46,819 nucleotides of DNA from Deltaproteobacteria bacterium (GTDB lineage Bacteria; Myxococcota_A; Polyangia; Haliangiales; SHYZ01). Of the stretch, positions 34,607-44,900 are shown in pieces. A model generated the notes under the pieces. The model was not told the origin of the DNA. It did no database searches and was given only the letters and a program-made list of their open reading frames with translations. Numbering within the stretch: position 1 is the stretch's first letter; every line of letters starts with the position of its first letter. Where the stretch lies: assembly GCA_016210055.1 (NCBI GenBank), contig JACQUZ010000161.1:1-46819 (forward strand), in the 5' to 3' direction. The translations under genes and the position numbers were made by a program.

Positions 34607-35362
34607 TCAAAGCCGGACGGGGAAGCCCTCGCCGCCGAGGGAACGCTTCGCTTCGAGCGGGGTCATCTGGGTGAAATGAAAGATACTGGCCGCGGCGACG
34701 GCCGACGCCTTGCCCTCCCGCAATGCCGCCGCCATGTGCTCGAAGCTGCCTGCTCCGCCAGACGCGATAACGGGCACTGTGACCGCATCGCTGACCATGC
34801 GCGTGAGCTCCAGATCGTAGCCCGACATGGTGCCGTCTCGGTCGATCGATGTGAGGAGGATTTCGCCTGCGCCGAGCGACTGTGCCCGGCATGCGAGGGC
34901 GATGGGATCGAGCCCGGTCTCGTGCGTGCCCGAGCGCGTGAAGACCTCGTAGCCACGGGCGGTCTTGCGGGCGTCGATCGACACGACGACGCATTGGGAG
35001 CCGAAGCGCGCCGCCACTTGCGAAATGAGCTCCGGCGACTCCACCGCCGCCGTGTTGATCGCGACCTTGTCCGCCCCCACCTGCAGGAGGCCGCGGACGT
35101 CGTCGACGGTGCGCACGCCACCTCCGACGGTGAGCGGCATGAAGCACTCGTCGGCGAGCTCGTCGATGAGGTCGAGGTCGGGGGATCGGCCGGCCCGAGT
35201 GGCGGTGATGTCGAGGAACACGAGCTCGTCGACCTCGCGCAGGTTGTACACCTTGACGGCTTGCATGGCGCTGCCGACCCGGCGCCAGGAATCAAAGGCC
35301 ACGCCCTTGACGAGCTCGACGTCGCGGTAAAGGAGCGTGGGCATGACGCGCGTCTTCAGCAT
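34607..35362 (-). CDS. hisF: HisF-type paralogue for sugar amidation
   Basis: Protein of 251 aa of the HisF barrel family. In histidine synthesis HisF needs two aspartates. The second is kept (VVSIDARKT), but the N-terminal one, normally in CLDV, is replaced: the sequence reads MPTLLYRDVELVKG. The same change marks the HisF2 proteins of O-antigen clusters, which pass ammonia from HisH to an N-acetyl sugar amidotransferase. Starts 2 nt after the hisH-like stop, and the amidotransferase gene is just upstream. It should therefore act in surface-glycan amidino-group formation, not in histidine synthesis. The longer frame upstream lies inside hisH and is rejected. Confidence 0.9.
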   Translation of the reverse strand: MLKTRVMPTLLYRDVELVKGVAFDSWRRVGSAMQAVKVYNLREVDELVFLDITATRAGRSPDLDLIDELADECFMPLTVGGGVRTVDDVRGLLQVGADKVAINTAAVESPELISQVAARFGSQCVVVSIDARKTARGYEVFTRSGTHETGLDPIALACRAQSLGAGEILLTSIDRDGTMSGYDLELTRMVSDAVTVPVIASGGAGSFEHMAAALREGKASAVAAASIFHFTQMTPLEAKRSLGGEGFPVRL

Positions 35363-35364
35363 GG

Positions 35365-36018
35365 TCACACCGCGAGGAAGTTCCGGAGCACTTGCAGGCC
35401 GGCCTTCTGGCTCTTTTCGGGGTGAAACTGGACGCCGAAGATCAGGTCCTTGTGCACCGCGGAGGCGAACCCGCCGCAGTAGGGGGTGTGCGCGAGGACC
35501 GTCTTGGGGTCGCTCGGCGCAAGGTGGAAGCTGTGGACGAAGTAGAAGTCCTTGCCGCTCGGGACCCCGTTGAAGAGGGCTTGGGCCGCGGCAGAAGCTG
35601 CGGCAGCGGCGCCAGCTCCGGCGAAATGGACCTCGTTCCAACCGACGTGGGGGATTCGACGGTCCTCTGCGGTGGGCACGAGCCGCTTGACATCGCCTTC
35701 GATCCACCCGAGGCCCGGGGTTTCCTCGACCTCAAACCCTCGCGTGGAAAGGAGCTGCATGCCCAGGCATATCCCCAAGAAGGGCACTTGCTTGGCGAGC
35801 ACCTGCTCGCCCAGGGCATCGTCGATTCCACGTGACTTGAGGTTGCGCATGCCGTCGGGGAACGCGCCGACGCCGGGGAGGACCACGCGTGGCGCGTTCT
35901 TGATTTCGCGTGGGTCGCTAGAGATGCGCGGGCTGCCGCCGCATTCTTCGAGGGCGCGGGTGACCGAGCCGAGGTTGCCCATGCCGTAGTCGATGACGAG
36001 GACGGGTCTAGCCCGCAT
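35365..36018 (-). CDS. hisH: HisH-type glutamine amidotransferase subunit (glycan paralogue)
   Basis: Protein of 217 aa, class I glutamine amidotransferase. The nucleophile Cys is in FLGICLGMQLL and the His/Glu pair in VQFHPEKSQ; the N-terminal DYGMGNLGSV is diagnostic of HisH. It releases ammonia from glutamine for the HisF partner and, through it, the sugar amidotransferase. The start codon at 36016-36018 lies inside the left inverted repeat of a 175-bp inserted element. Before that insertion, the gene would have started at an ATG overlapping the end of the amidotransferase gene, giving MARP rather than MRARP. Confidence 0.92.
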   Translation of the reverse strand: MRARPVLVIDYGMGNLGSVTRALEECGGSPRISSDPREIKNAPRVVLPGVGAFPDGMRNLKSRGIDDALGEQVLAKQVPFLGICLGMQLLSTRGFEVEETPGLGWIEGDVKRLVPTAEDRRIPHVGWNEVHFAGAGAAAAASAAAQALFNGVPSGKDFYFVHSFHLAPSDPKTVLAHTPYCGGFASAVHKDLIFGVQFHPEKSQKAGLQVLRNFLAV

Positions 36019-36186
36019 TATTCACCAGCCCCTCTGCTACGGTCGCATCCGTCGGGCGCCTCGCGGCGTACGTCCGTGTTCGGTCGGGGCCGTACTCCAG
36101 TACTGTCCCCTCCCTCACTCCGGGCGTCGCCGCGATCCGCCACGACGGGCTGCGACCTCGCGACGAGGCCTGGTGAATAATGCGGG
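36012..36186. mobile_element. 175-bp MITE-like element with 17-bp inverted ends, CTAG duplication
   Basis: Perfect terminal inverted repeats CCCGCATTATTCACCAG at 36012-36028 and 36170-36186, flanked on both sides by CTAG (36008-36011 and 36187-36190), a probable 4-bp target duplication as made by IS5-type transposases. No coding capacity. It splits the amidotransferase and hisH-like genes. The duplicated CTAG preserves the amidotransferase stop (TAG), and the repeat end supplies GGTGAATAATG, a ribosome-binding-like site and start codon, to hisH. Confidence 0.82.
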
Positions 36187-37338
36187 CTAGCCATTGTCGT
36201 AATTGATCTTGGTGAGGTTCCCCTCGCGATCCTTAATCAGGTTCCCGCGCGCGTCGCAGGTGAAGAGCTTCTTGTTGGTGAAGCGATCGCACGTGCGCAC
36301 GAAGTCGTCGAGGGTCATGTCGATGTCCTTGAGGACGTCCTCGATGGGGCAGCCCAAGTAGACCCAGGGGAACTTGCCGTCGTGACGCTTGACCAGGGTA
36401 ATCGCGTCCTCGCGGGCGAGGCGGTCGCGGCGGACATGAAGGCAAGCCAAGTCCGTGGCCCGACCGAACGCGAACTTGAGGAACTTGAAGTAATCGTGAA
36501 TACCCGTATGGATATTGTCGAGGTTCTCGTAATTGACGAGGGATCCCTCGACGGGCTTGTGGTAGGTCTCGAACCCGTGGGCCTGGGCATAAAGCGCATT
36601 GCCGTAACCATCCCAGGGGAGGTAATAGCCCAGGAATATCCCGGTGACACCCACGCGACGGAGCTCCTCGTCGGTGGGGTAGGTGTACTGGATGAGATGC
36701 TTGGGCTCGATCCCCTCTTGTCCGACGAGATCGCTGACGCGCAGGCCCAGAAGGCCGCCGAACTCCTCGAGCCAGCGTCGGGTGAGCACGTTGTCCTCGG
36801 TGGCGCCGGCCGGGCCGCCGTACTCGTGCTGCGGGTTCTCGCCCCACACGATGAGGGGAATGTTCATCTGCACGGCGATGCGAACGGGGATGGTAAAGAT
36901 GACCACGTGCTCGGGCCACGAGATATCCCCGACGGTGGTGAGGGTGAACTTGTTGATTCGTCGGCGCACGAGCGGGTTGGGGGTGACCTCGATGTAATCG
37001 ACGCCGCAGTTCTTGAGGTTCTCGATGTTTCGGCGTCCAAGGGGGGATAGCTTATCGGTGGTCGCGGTGACGCACAGGGGGTTCATCCCCAGCTCGCGCA
37101 TTCGGAGCGCCTGATAATGGCTGTCTTTTCCGCCGCTGACCGGAACGATGCAGTCGTAGTTGGAGCCGTTCTTGGATCGGTACCGCTCGAGGATCTTTTG
37201 GAGCTCTTGCTTGCGGCTGGCCTGATCGATTTCCTTTCGGCGCTCGTAATTGCGGCAAGCGCTGCAGATCCCTTCGGCGTCAATGAAGAGGTCGGGTTTT
37301 GTCTCGGGCATGACGCAGCGTCGGCAATAGCGAATCAT
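36187..37338 (-). CDS. wbpG: N-acetyl sugar amidotransferase (WbpG/PseA type)
   Basis: Protein of 383 aa. The N-terminal zinc-binding part (YCRRCVMPET... CSACRNYE) and the PP-loop ATP site (PVSGGKDS) identify the family that turns an N-acetyl group of a sugar into an acetamidino group, using ammonia from HisH/HisF-type partners. EYGGPAGATEDN and the GYYLPWDGYGN stretch are family features. It follows the cytidylyltransferase by 12 bp. The stop codon sits in the CTAG target duplication of the inserted element. The substrate is probably a nonulosonic acid (pseudaminic or legionaminic type) or a GlcNAc3NAc derivative for LPS or a surface glycoprotein. Confidence 0.9.
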   Translation of the reverse strand: MIRYCRRCVMPETKPDLFIDAEGICSACRNYERRKEIDQASRKQELQKILERYRSKNGSNYDCIVPVSGGKDSHYQALRMRELGMNPLCVTATTDKLSPLGRRNIENLKNCGVDYIEVTPNPLVRRRINKFTLTTVGDISWPEHVVIFTIPVRIAVQMNIPLIVWGENPQHEYGGPAGATEDNVLTRRWLEEFGGLLGLRVSDLVGQEGIEPKHLIQYTYPTDEELRRVGVTGIFLGYYLPWDGYGNALYAQAHGFETYHKPVEGSLVNYENLDNIHTGIHDYFKFLKFAFGRATDLACLHVRRDRLAREDAITLVKRHDGKFPWVYLGCPIEDVLKDIDMTLDDFVRTCDRFTNKKLFTCDARGNLIKDREGNLTKINYDNG

Positions 37339-37350
37339 GGGGCTCCTCCC

Positions 37351-38085
37351 CTATGAGTCCTTCTGCTTCACGTGGGCGTTTCCGGCAGAGAGGTCTGGGC
37401 GCGCTCGCACCAGCGCAAGGACTTCGCGGTAGGGGCGGCTCTCTTCGCCCAGGCCGAGCGATTCGTAAATGCGCCGGATGACCGACAGGTCTTCGGGGGT
37501 ATCGACGGTCCAGCGCAGGTCGGAGTTGTTCTCGCTGTCCTTGACTGAGCGGCGCTCGAAGAGGTCGGGGCGCTCGCGATGGATGAACCAGGTCACGTGC
37601 TCGCGGCCGGGCTTGGACGTTGCGAGGCGGGCGGTCCGCTCGAGGGCGTCGCGGTAGAGGGCCTCGGTGTCGAGCCCTTGCGGGTAGGTGCGCTCGATGA
37701 CGTTGGATGCGTAGTCGGCTGCGCTTTGGTGCGAAGCGAGCTCGCTTGCGACCAGGTCGCTCTCGTGCGGAAAAATGAGGGGGCAATCGGCGGTGATGCG
37801 GATGACGAGGTCAGCCTTGGCTTCGCGCGCCGCGCCGAGGTACCGGGAGAGGACATCATGTTCGTCGCCGCGGTACCACCTTGCGTCCTCCTTGCGGCAT
37901 AGGTCGACGACGGGGTCGTCGGAAGGCAGCGTGGTGGTGGCGATGACGATGTCGTCAACGTGAGCCATGCGCCGGAGGCGGCGGAGCTGCTGGGCGAGCA
38001 TGGGGCGGCCCGCCAGGTCCATGAGAACCTTGCCGGGGAGCCGGGTGGAGGTCATTCGCGCCTGGACGATGGCGACCTTGTTCAT
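37351..38085 (-). CDS. SpsF/NeuA-type cytidylyltransferase
   Basis: Protein of 244 aa. The nucleotide-binding N-terminus AIVQARMTSTRLPGK and RITADCPLIFP are typical of the SpsF/PseF-like cytidylyltransferases, which make CMP-activated nonulosonic acids or related donors. Overlaps the methylase gene upstream (ATGA at 38082-38085). With the sugar amidotransferase after it and the pseudaminic-associated methylase before it, CMP activation of an acidic nine-carbon sugar is the best reading. SpsF members can also be part of glycan pathways with other sugars. Confidence 0.87.
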   Translation of the reverse strand: MNKVAIVQARMTSTRLPGKVLMDLAGRPMLAQQLRRLRRMAHVDDIVIATTTLPSDDPVVDLCRKEDARWYRGDEHDVLSRYLGAAREAKADLVIRITADCPLIFPHESDLVASELASHQSAADYASNVIERTYPQGLDTEALYRDALERTARLATSKPGREHVTWFIHRERPDLFERRSVKDSENNSDLRWTVDTPEDLSVIRRIYESLGLGEESRPYREVLALVRARPDLSAGNAHVKQKDS

Positions 38086-38753
38086 TGGGGGCGCTCAAAG
38101 AGCCAGTAGGTCACGTCGTCCCATCCGGTGTCGCGGCCGAGGAATCCTTTCTTGATGACTGCGAGCTCGGGAAAGAGCTCCTGGTAAAGGGCTCCGTAAT
38201 CGCGCTTGTAGAGGGCACCCGATTGGCCGCGATAAGGGACTTCCGTTAACGTGTCGGCGTAGTACTCGCCGCAGAGCACGTAGCGACGGGAGCAGCGCAC
38301 GATTTCGGCCATTACGAGGGGCAGCGTGGTAGGGGGCTGGTGGATAAGGACTCCGGTCGTAAAGACCATGTCGAAATAGCGGTCCCTAAAGGGCAAGTCG
38401 CGTCCAATGCTCCAATTGGCATTGACCGTCGGGACCTCGGTGCGCAATCGGGAGAGCGCGCTCTCGTTGACGTCTACGCCGAAGACGCCGCTGGTGGGCA
38501 TGAGCGTGGCGATCCACCTCAGGTTCGCGCCCAGGTTGCACCCGACTTCGAGGATTCGCTGGCAGGGATGTTCGGAGAGGACTTCTTTCCAAAACGGGAG
38601 TCGATGGGCTGCCACATGGGCGTTGCGCTCGGTGTAGGCGTCGCCGAATTCGCCCTGCCACAGGGCTTCAAGGCGCCTGGCATGTTCGCCGAGGGGGATG
38701 GTTTCCCTGGAATTGGGGTCGCCGCCGCGGGGTGGGTTCGGGGGAGCGTCCAT
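38082..38753 (-). CDS. pseudaminic acid biosynthesis-associated methylase
   Basis: Protein of 223 aa, class I SAM methyltransferase. WQGEFGDAYTERNA is the signature of the pseudaminic-acid-associated methylase family; motif I is ILEVGCNLGANL, followed by FGVDVNESAL and a long aromatic C-terminus (GWDDVTYWLFERP). ATG 38753 is preferred, where family homology starts, with GGAGAGG just upstream; ATG 38816 would add a non-homologous leader. First gene of the glycan operon. Members are found in nonulosonic-acid clusters but their exact target is unknown. Confidence 0.88.
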   Translation of the reverse strand: MDAPPNPPRGGDPNSRETIPLGEHARRLEALWQGEFGDAYTERNAHVAAHRLPFWKEVLSEHPCQRILEVGCNLGANLRWIATLMPTSGVFGVDVNESALSRLRTEVPTVNANWSIGRDLPFRDRYFDMVFTTGVLIHQPPTTLPLVMAEIVRCSRRYVLCGEYYADTLTEVPYRGQSGALYKRDYGALYQELFPELAVIKKGFLGRDTGWDDVTYWLFERPQ

Positions 38754-38906
38754 GACCTCTCCATGATCAGGCGTTAGCGCATAAGCGCGCGAAAACAGCC
38801 GACAAGACGTTATCACGCCGGGATCTTGGGGGTCAAGGAAGGGGAACTTGGGCGAGCCTCAGAGGTTGTACACCAACTAGAACTTTTCACACGGAATGGA
38901 TTTTCC

Positions 38907-38936
38907 TTGATCGCGTGACGCGCCGCGAGTTATAGC
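38907..38936 (+). promoter_or_regulatory. candidate sigma-70-type promoter for the large lipoprotein
   Basis: TTGATC and TATAGC are separated by 18 bp. A start near 38943 would leave a ~55-nt leader with GGGAG before ATG 39000. The stretch upstream (38754-38906) also holds a short inverted repeat, GTTGTACACCAAC, but no other feature. Confidence 0.35.
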
Positions 38937-38999
38937 CCCAGGGCTTGTAGGTAGAGCGGTTACCGGTGGTTCTTTTTCTACTCAGGTAGGGAGCAATTG

Positions 39000-41900
39000 A
39001 TGAAAAAACGAAGTCTTCTGTGGTGCTTGGTAAGTCTCCTCCCTCTCGCGTGCGGCGGTGGCGAAGGCGAGAAGGGAAATTCCCCCGACGACAAGGTGAA
39101 CTACAGCGACGACGCCGAAATCGAAGAGCGTCGCAAGCGCCTTGGCATCCAGGCGGGAGTCCAAAAGAGCGGCGAGTCTACTTCAAAGACCGTCGACATG
39201 CCCGCCGCCATCCTGGCGCGCGAGGTGATCCTTCCGGAGTGCCTCGCGACGCTGCAGAAGACGGTGAAGGGGTCCGCGTACTACTCGGATGTCAACACGG
39301 GGACGGTGCGGGCGGAGTGTGATCGGCCGGATGACATTGTGGAGTGGGGGCGGAATCCTGCCGGGGGGCCGGTGTTTAGGTATCGGACCGAGAACGCTGA
39401 CATGTGCCACGTCGCCGTGTGCTCGGCCAACGTTGCGACATGCGTCGCGGAAAGGCTGATGGAGATCGCGAGCTCGGTGGCTCCGACGGCGATCAAGGCT
39501 GCGGTTGACGATAATGTCACCGCGGGGAGCGCCGGTTATTTCTACAAAACGACGCACTTCATCAGGCCGGATGAAGTGCTGTCTTACCCGCGCACCGCCT
39601 CGGAGGCCGAGGTCAAGGTTCCCCCGCAGGATACCGAGTCGGTGGTGGCTCTCCGGGAGGAGGCGTTCCACTACGCCGCCTACGCGGTGACCTTGGCGGG
39701 GGAGAACCTGCGGAGGACTATAGGGAAGACGACCGACAAGGGAGCCTGCGCGGCGTTCTTCTCCGATAACAGGCCATATGCGGAACTATCCAACGGAGGT
39801 TCGAAAAAGACGGTCTCTTACGAAGAGAACCTCGCCAGTAACCTGGTAGAGGCCTCGCTTCTTGCAGAGGAAGCGGCGAAGAAAGCGACCGAGGCCCACA
39901 CGGCGGTGGCTGACTCGGACTTCGCAAGGATCGGCAGCCTTGACAAGGCGGCCCGGGTTTCCTGGATGGACTCCGACATTTCTCGCACCCGCGCCGCTCA
40001 CTTGCTTGTCGGTGGTGGCCTTGCGAGTGGCGCTGCTGACAGCGCACTCGGGACTGGACCGACGCGTCCCCTGAGTCTGAAGGGGAAAATGGCCGAGGAC
40101 ATCATACGGCTGGCGGCACCGTCGCCGAAGGTTTTGCCACCCGAGACGGTATCCTTTGATGATTTCTTCAAGGGCTCCGCGACAACCAACGATGTCTCGG
40201 TAAGGAACCGGCTCGCCGAGCGCCTGGGGGATGACACGCTTCGCACTGTGGAGCCAGACACGTTCCTCAAGAGCCGCGGCCTCACGAGAGAGAACTTTGC
40301 CGAGGCACGTCGTTTCATTAGCCAAGAGATCAAGGCGTTCTCGCGCAGCGAGGAGGCGACGCTCGGGGCTATTCCGATTGCCGGCACGGTCGACGCGAAT
40401 GGAAACGTGGTGGGCCAGACTACGAAAGCGCCCATTTACACGGCGACGGCGACGAAGCCCACGCCGCCACCCGCGGTGCACATGGCGACGGAGGCGCGCT
40501 TTGCCATGATCAATGCGCCCGACGTTCTGCCGCCGTTGCCGTCAGACGGCACGACCTCTATGATGTTACTCACCGATGGCAAGGTCGCGTCGTACGGCTT
40601 GACCTTTGATGCCCTGCTCAATGACGGGAAGCCCTCTGCGAGTAGCTCAGTCATACCGTCACCCACGTATGCAGTGAGGGGGCTTGCTCAGCTTGAGGAC
40701 TACACCAGGTCAGTTGCTTATGAAGTGACTGGCGCGGGTCGGAGATCGAGCCCGATATTGGCTGGGATTCGCCGTCAATACCGAATCGCTGAGGAACAGC
40801 CAGGTCGAATCGAGGCGTGTTATCGCTACTACAGCCCGGACGGCAGCACGAACTACCGCGACGAGGTACGCCTGCGTCTTTACTACTCGATATCGAATCC
40901 GAGTCCAGGCGTCGACAGCTGGCCAAGCTTCCCGGCGGTGCTCAAGGGGCTTGAAGGCCTGCGTTGCGCTATTGAGGACCGGAACGACAAGCAGGGCAAT
41001 AGGTGCAACCTGGCGTCCTACAAGCAGGGGGGGGCGCAAAATGCCCCGGCCATCTTGGACGATTCGGCAGGTTTCCGCTCGTACTACGAGATGACGTTTG
41101 CGCCCGATCTCTCCAAGGGGATGGAGACGTTTTTCGTCGTCACAAACACCATGACAAAGGAAGGTGCGACAGAGAAGTTGATTCCTGGGTTCCGGCCGAA
41201 GGGTGGCTTCAAGATCGTCCCGAAGCATGATTCGCCGTCGATGGCATATCGCTATTGCTTCTTGATACCCATTGACAGCTCCGCGGAGAAGGACGTGGCG
41301 GAAATACTGGAGCCGAGCAAGGAAGCGCCCGGTCGGGCCGCGTATTCGTGCGCGGGCATCGACGAGTCGACAAAGCTGCCGCTCGAGGGTGAGCTTTCCC
41401 AGGATGGCGATGCCTATGAATCCTCCTGGCGGTCGTACTTGGTTCGTGCGAAGGAGGCAGCGGAGCGTGCCGACCAACTCGGTGAGCAGTTGATCGAGGC
41501 TGGGCTGGCGATGGACCACCGCATCGAGGGTGCTGCAGAGACGCTGAGCGGCTTGTGTGGTGAGCAGGCGAGCACTGCGGACTTCTTTGACACGGAGCCG
41601 TATACCCAAGAAGGGGCTTGTACAACGGCGACCGAGGATAAAGAGTGCGGCACGAATGGGAAGTGCGTGAACGGCGTTTGTGTCGCCGATGCGCTTAGTG
41701 CGATGGAGAGCAGGGCGAAGGCGGGCGATCCGGCGGCGGTGAACCTGGTCGAGTGCCTGTCTGACAAGAACGTGGAGAAGTACGTGTCCTTGGGGACCGA
41801 GCCGGTGTGTATCTGGGTGGATGGGAATGGGAAGATTTGCTCGAGGGATACTGGCTTTCTTGGGGAGTGCCCGTTCCCCGCTGAGCTTGGACCGACGGGG

Positions 41901-44900
41901 GAGTACAAGTGTGACTATGACGCGAGCAGGGTTCCAGCGGGGCTCACGGCGCAGAAGACGTTTCCGCTCAAGCTGTGGAAGGACGTGAGGACCTCGTCGT
42001 CCGAGGAGCGGAAGCCGATGTGCAAGGTGCTTCGTCGGCTAAGGGAAGAGGCCTTTCCAAGGCGACCAGGTATGCCGAATCCTCGCTTGGAACTAGTGAA
42101 GGCATTGAATAACGGGTTCTTCGCCCCGGCCAACGTTGCGCCACTGGCAGCGCGCCTCGGGTGGGAAGCCAGGTTTGATGATTATAGTGCCATTACCTTG
42201 GACGGCGTCCCAATCTTTAGCACGGGGAACCCATTCGTACAGGCACCGGCATCGAGTGGTTGGCCATGTGTACCGTACTCTGGCGTCGACTATGCGACCG
42301 AGTGTAAGGCGAACGGTCAGGATGCAGAGCTACAGGAGAGCCTATTCTGCAGTTACACGACTTATTGTGGACCTACGAACGACGGTGGGGCGCTCATCGA
42401 TGGGCAGGTTAGCGACGACCGGTATCGAAGAGCGACCATGAACGACCGCATGGCGCGGGCAGTGCTTGCCGCCAAGATCTTAACCGGCGTCGACCCTGGC
42501 GATTCATTTGTCGCACCACGTTCGCATGTTTTTGCATATTCCTGGCCAAAGGGGAACGTTGCGGACATCCTCCTCCATGACGGTCGGGCCGTTGCGCGCG
42601 GTCCGATTGACATTGCTACGGGCGATGAAAGCAACGATCCTGCAGCCGGGGAGGCTATCTGCACCGTAGATGAGGGAAGAAGAATCGCCTGGACTACTCT
42701 TTCGAGTGACAGAAAAGAAAGAACACCGCTTAGCTCATACTGTTACTCACCTCCGAGGGGGTTCAATCCAATTGTGCGTTTCTCCCCGTCGCCGCTTTCG
42801 TATAACCTTGATGGGTTCCGCGTCGCCAAGTTGTGGCTTAGCCTAGATGGGGCTAACTTCAACGTGGGATCAGCAAGCACCCCGCAAGCGAGCGCGTTTC
42901 TGGCGTGGCTTCTCGCGTTCAGGCCAAGCCCCGAAGCGGCGGACGGCGCGCTTCTAGCATTCACCAAGCACTGGGCTGACACCAACTTTGGCGAAAAAGG
43001 GATTGCAAGAGGAGGGTTAAAGAACCGCGACGCCATCGACGCCATGGAACTACTTTGTGAAGCGGCCAATATCGATCCGATACGCCAGGGCGAATGCTCA
43101 CAACCGACTGTGGGTGAGCTGAGTGACCTTGGAAAGATGGCGGGTTACATGCGCTGCGTGGCCGGAAATATTAGCGCGCGTACCGAGAAGGCCATCTTGG
43201 TTGACCTCCCCAACGTAGCCATCGACGCGATACAGGAGTCCTTCCGCTTCAAGGGCGAAATCGGTGCTGCCGCGGGTGACCTCGCCGCTTCGCTTATCAC
43301 GCTGAAGGAGAATCAACGCCGGATCGAGACGGAACTGTTCGAGTTCGCCTCAGACGCCGAAGCGCTCAAAATTGCGCTCAAGCGGAGTTCAATAGCCGAG
43401 GAACTCGCAAATATTAGGAAGATGTCCGCGATTAGCCAGAATGCAGCGCAGTGTGCGACCAGCTTCATTTCGGCACCCGCTTCGGTTGCGACCGCAAAAG
43501 GCGCTGGGGGAGTGGTCGCGGTCACATCGCTCATGTCGTCCTTGGTTGTTTGTGCGAACGCCATGGCCCAGATTAGCTTCGCGGTTGAGGAGGCAGATCT
43601 GCAAATCAAGGACAACGCTCTCGTTGGCGAGCTGGCTACGCGCGACTTCAAGAATCGCTTCCGCGAGCACGGAGAAGTACTCAAGCAAGTAGCAGATCAG
43701 ATTGACGCGCAGCTCCTACAAGTGCGCTCTGCCCTAGCCCGCCTCGACACCGTACGCGAGCGTGGACGGCGCGAGCTCAGCAAGATACTCCTCTTCAGCA
43801 CCGACGCAGCGAACAACCACTTCTCGGTGAACACCGTCATGCGCCGACGCTACAACACGCTGCTCGTTCGCTATGAGGCCGCGCGTGCCGATGCGGTCCG
43901 GTTGGCGGCTATCGCCCGCCGGGCAGTCGAGCAGCGGCTTGGCGTGCGGCTCAACGACCTGCAGAGCAACATGGCTCTAGTCGAGGCGCCGTCGCGCTGG
44001 GCTGACGCCCTTTGTACCCTGTCCGGCATCGACTACACCCGTATCCGCAAGGAGGGTAACAGCGGTGTTGGCGACTACGCCGACGAGTACATCGCCGACT
44101 ACGTCCGCAAGCTGGAGCGGGTCGTGCAGTCGTATGAGCACGACTTCCCATTCACCGACGCCCAAGACACGGCGGTCATCTCCCTCAAGGACGACGTGGT
44201 CCGTGGCCAATCCGGCTGCCAAATCAGCGTGCCCAACGAGCTCGCTTACTCGTCGCGCCTTGATATCATGACCGACCCCGGGTTCAAGCCAAGTGAGACT
44301 TCTGCTACCGACGGCGAGTCGCCTGTCACCCAGCCGCTCACCATTTGGGAGCCCGTGAATTGCCGGCCTCTCGTTCCGCTCGGCGACAACACCGTGCCCA
44401 ATAGCGGCTTCAGCGAACTGGACGGCACTGGCAAGCCCAGCAGATGGTACCTCAATGCGGCAGTGCCCATCTCGCTCCGAACTGGCGGAAGCTTGGTCCC
44501 CAACGGGAGCTTCGAGCAGTCGGACGGTGGGAGCGGTGCGCTTGGTTGGTCAGTCGCCAGCGACATCGACGGTACATGGACAAGGGACACGACGGTTGTC
44601 AAAGACGGGACTTCTTCTGTTCGGTTCCAGGTTGGGCCAACCGCCGACGACGGCACTTGGACCATCCTTGCCCGACGCTGGGTCCCTGTTCCTGCGCCCG
44701 GCAAGTATCAGCTGTCGTACTGGTACAAGAGCGATCAGGCCGCCGGATCGAGTGCTCCGAACCTGGACGTGTGGACGTGGAACAACGGAGTGCAGACGCG
44801 GCCGATCCGTCTTTCAGCCCCTCTCGGAACCAATCCGTGGACGCGGGTGGTGGCGCCAGAGCCGCTCGTGATCGAGGCGACCACCACGCGAATTGATCTC

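Noticed and set aside
34607..36018. hisF/hisH as part of a histidine operon
   Set aside because: No other his genes are near, the HisF catalytic Asp is missing, and the neighbours are sugar amidotransferase, cytidylyltransferase and a glycan methylase.
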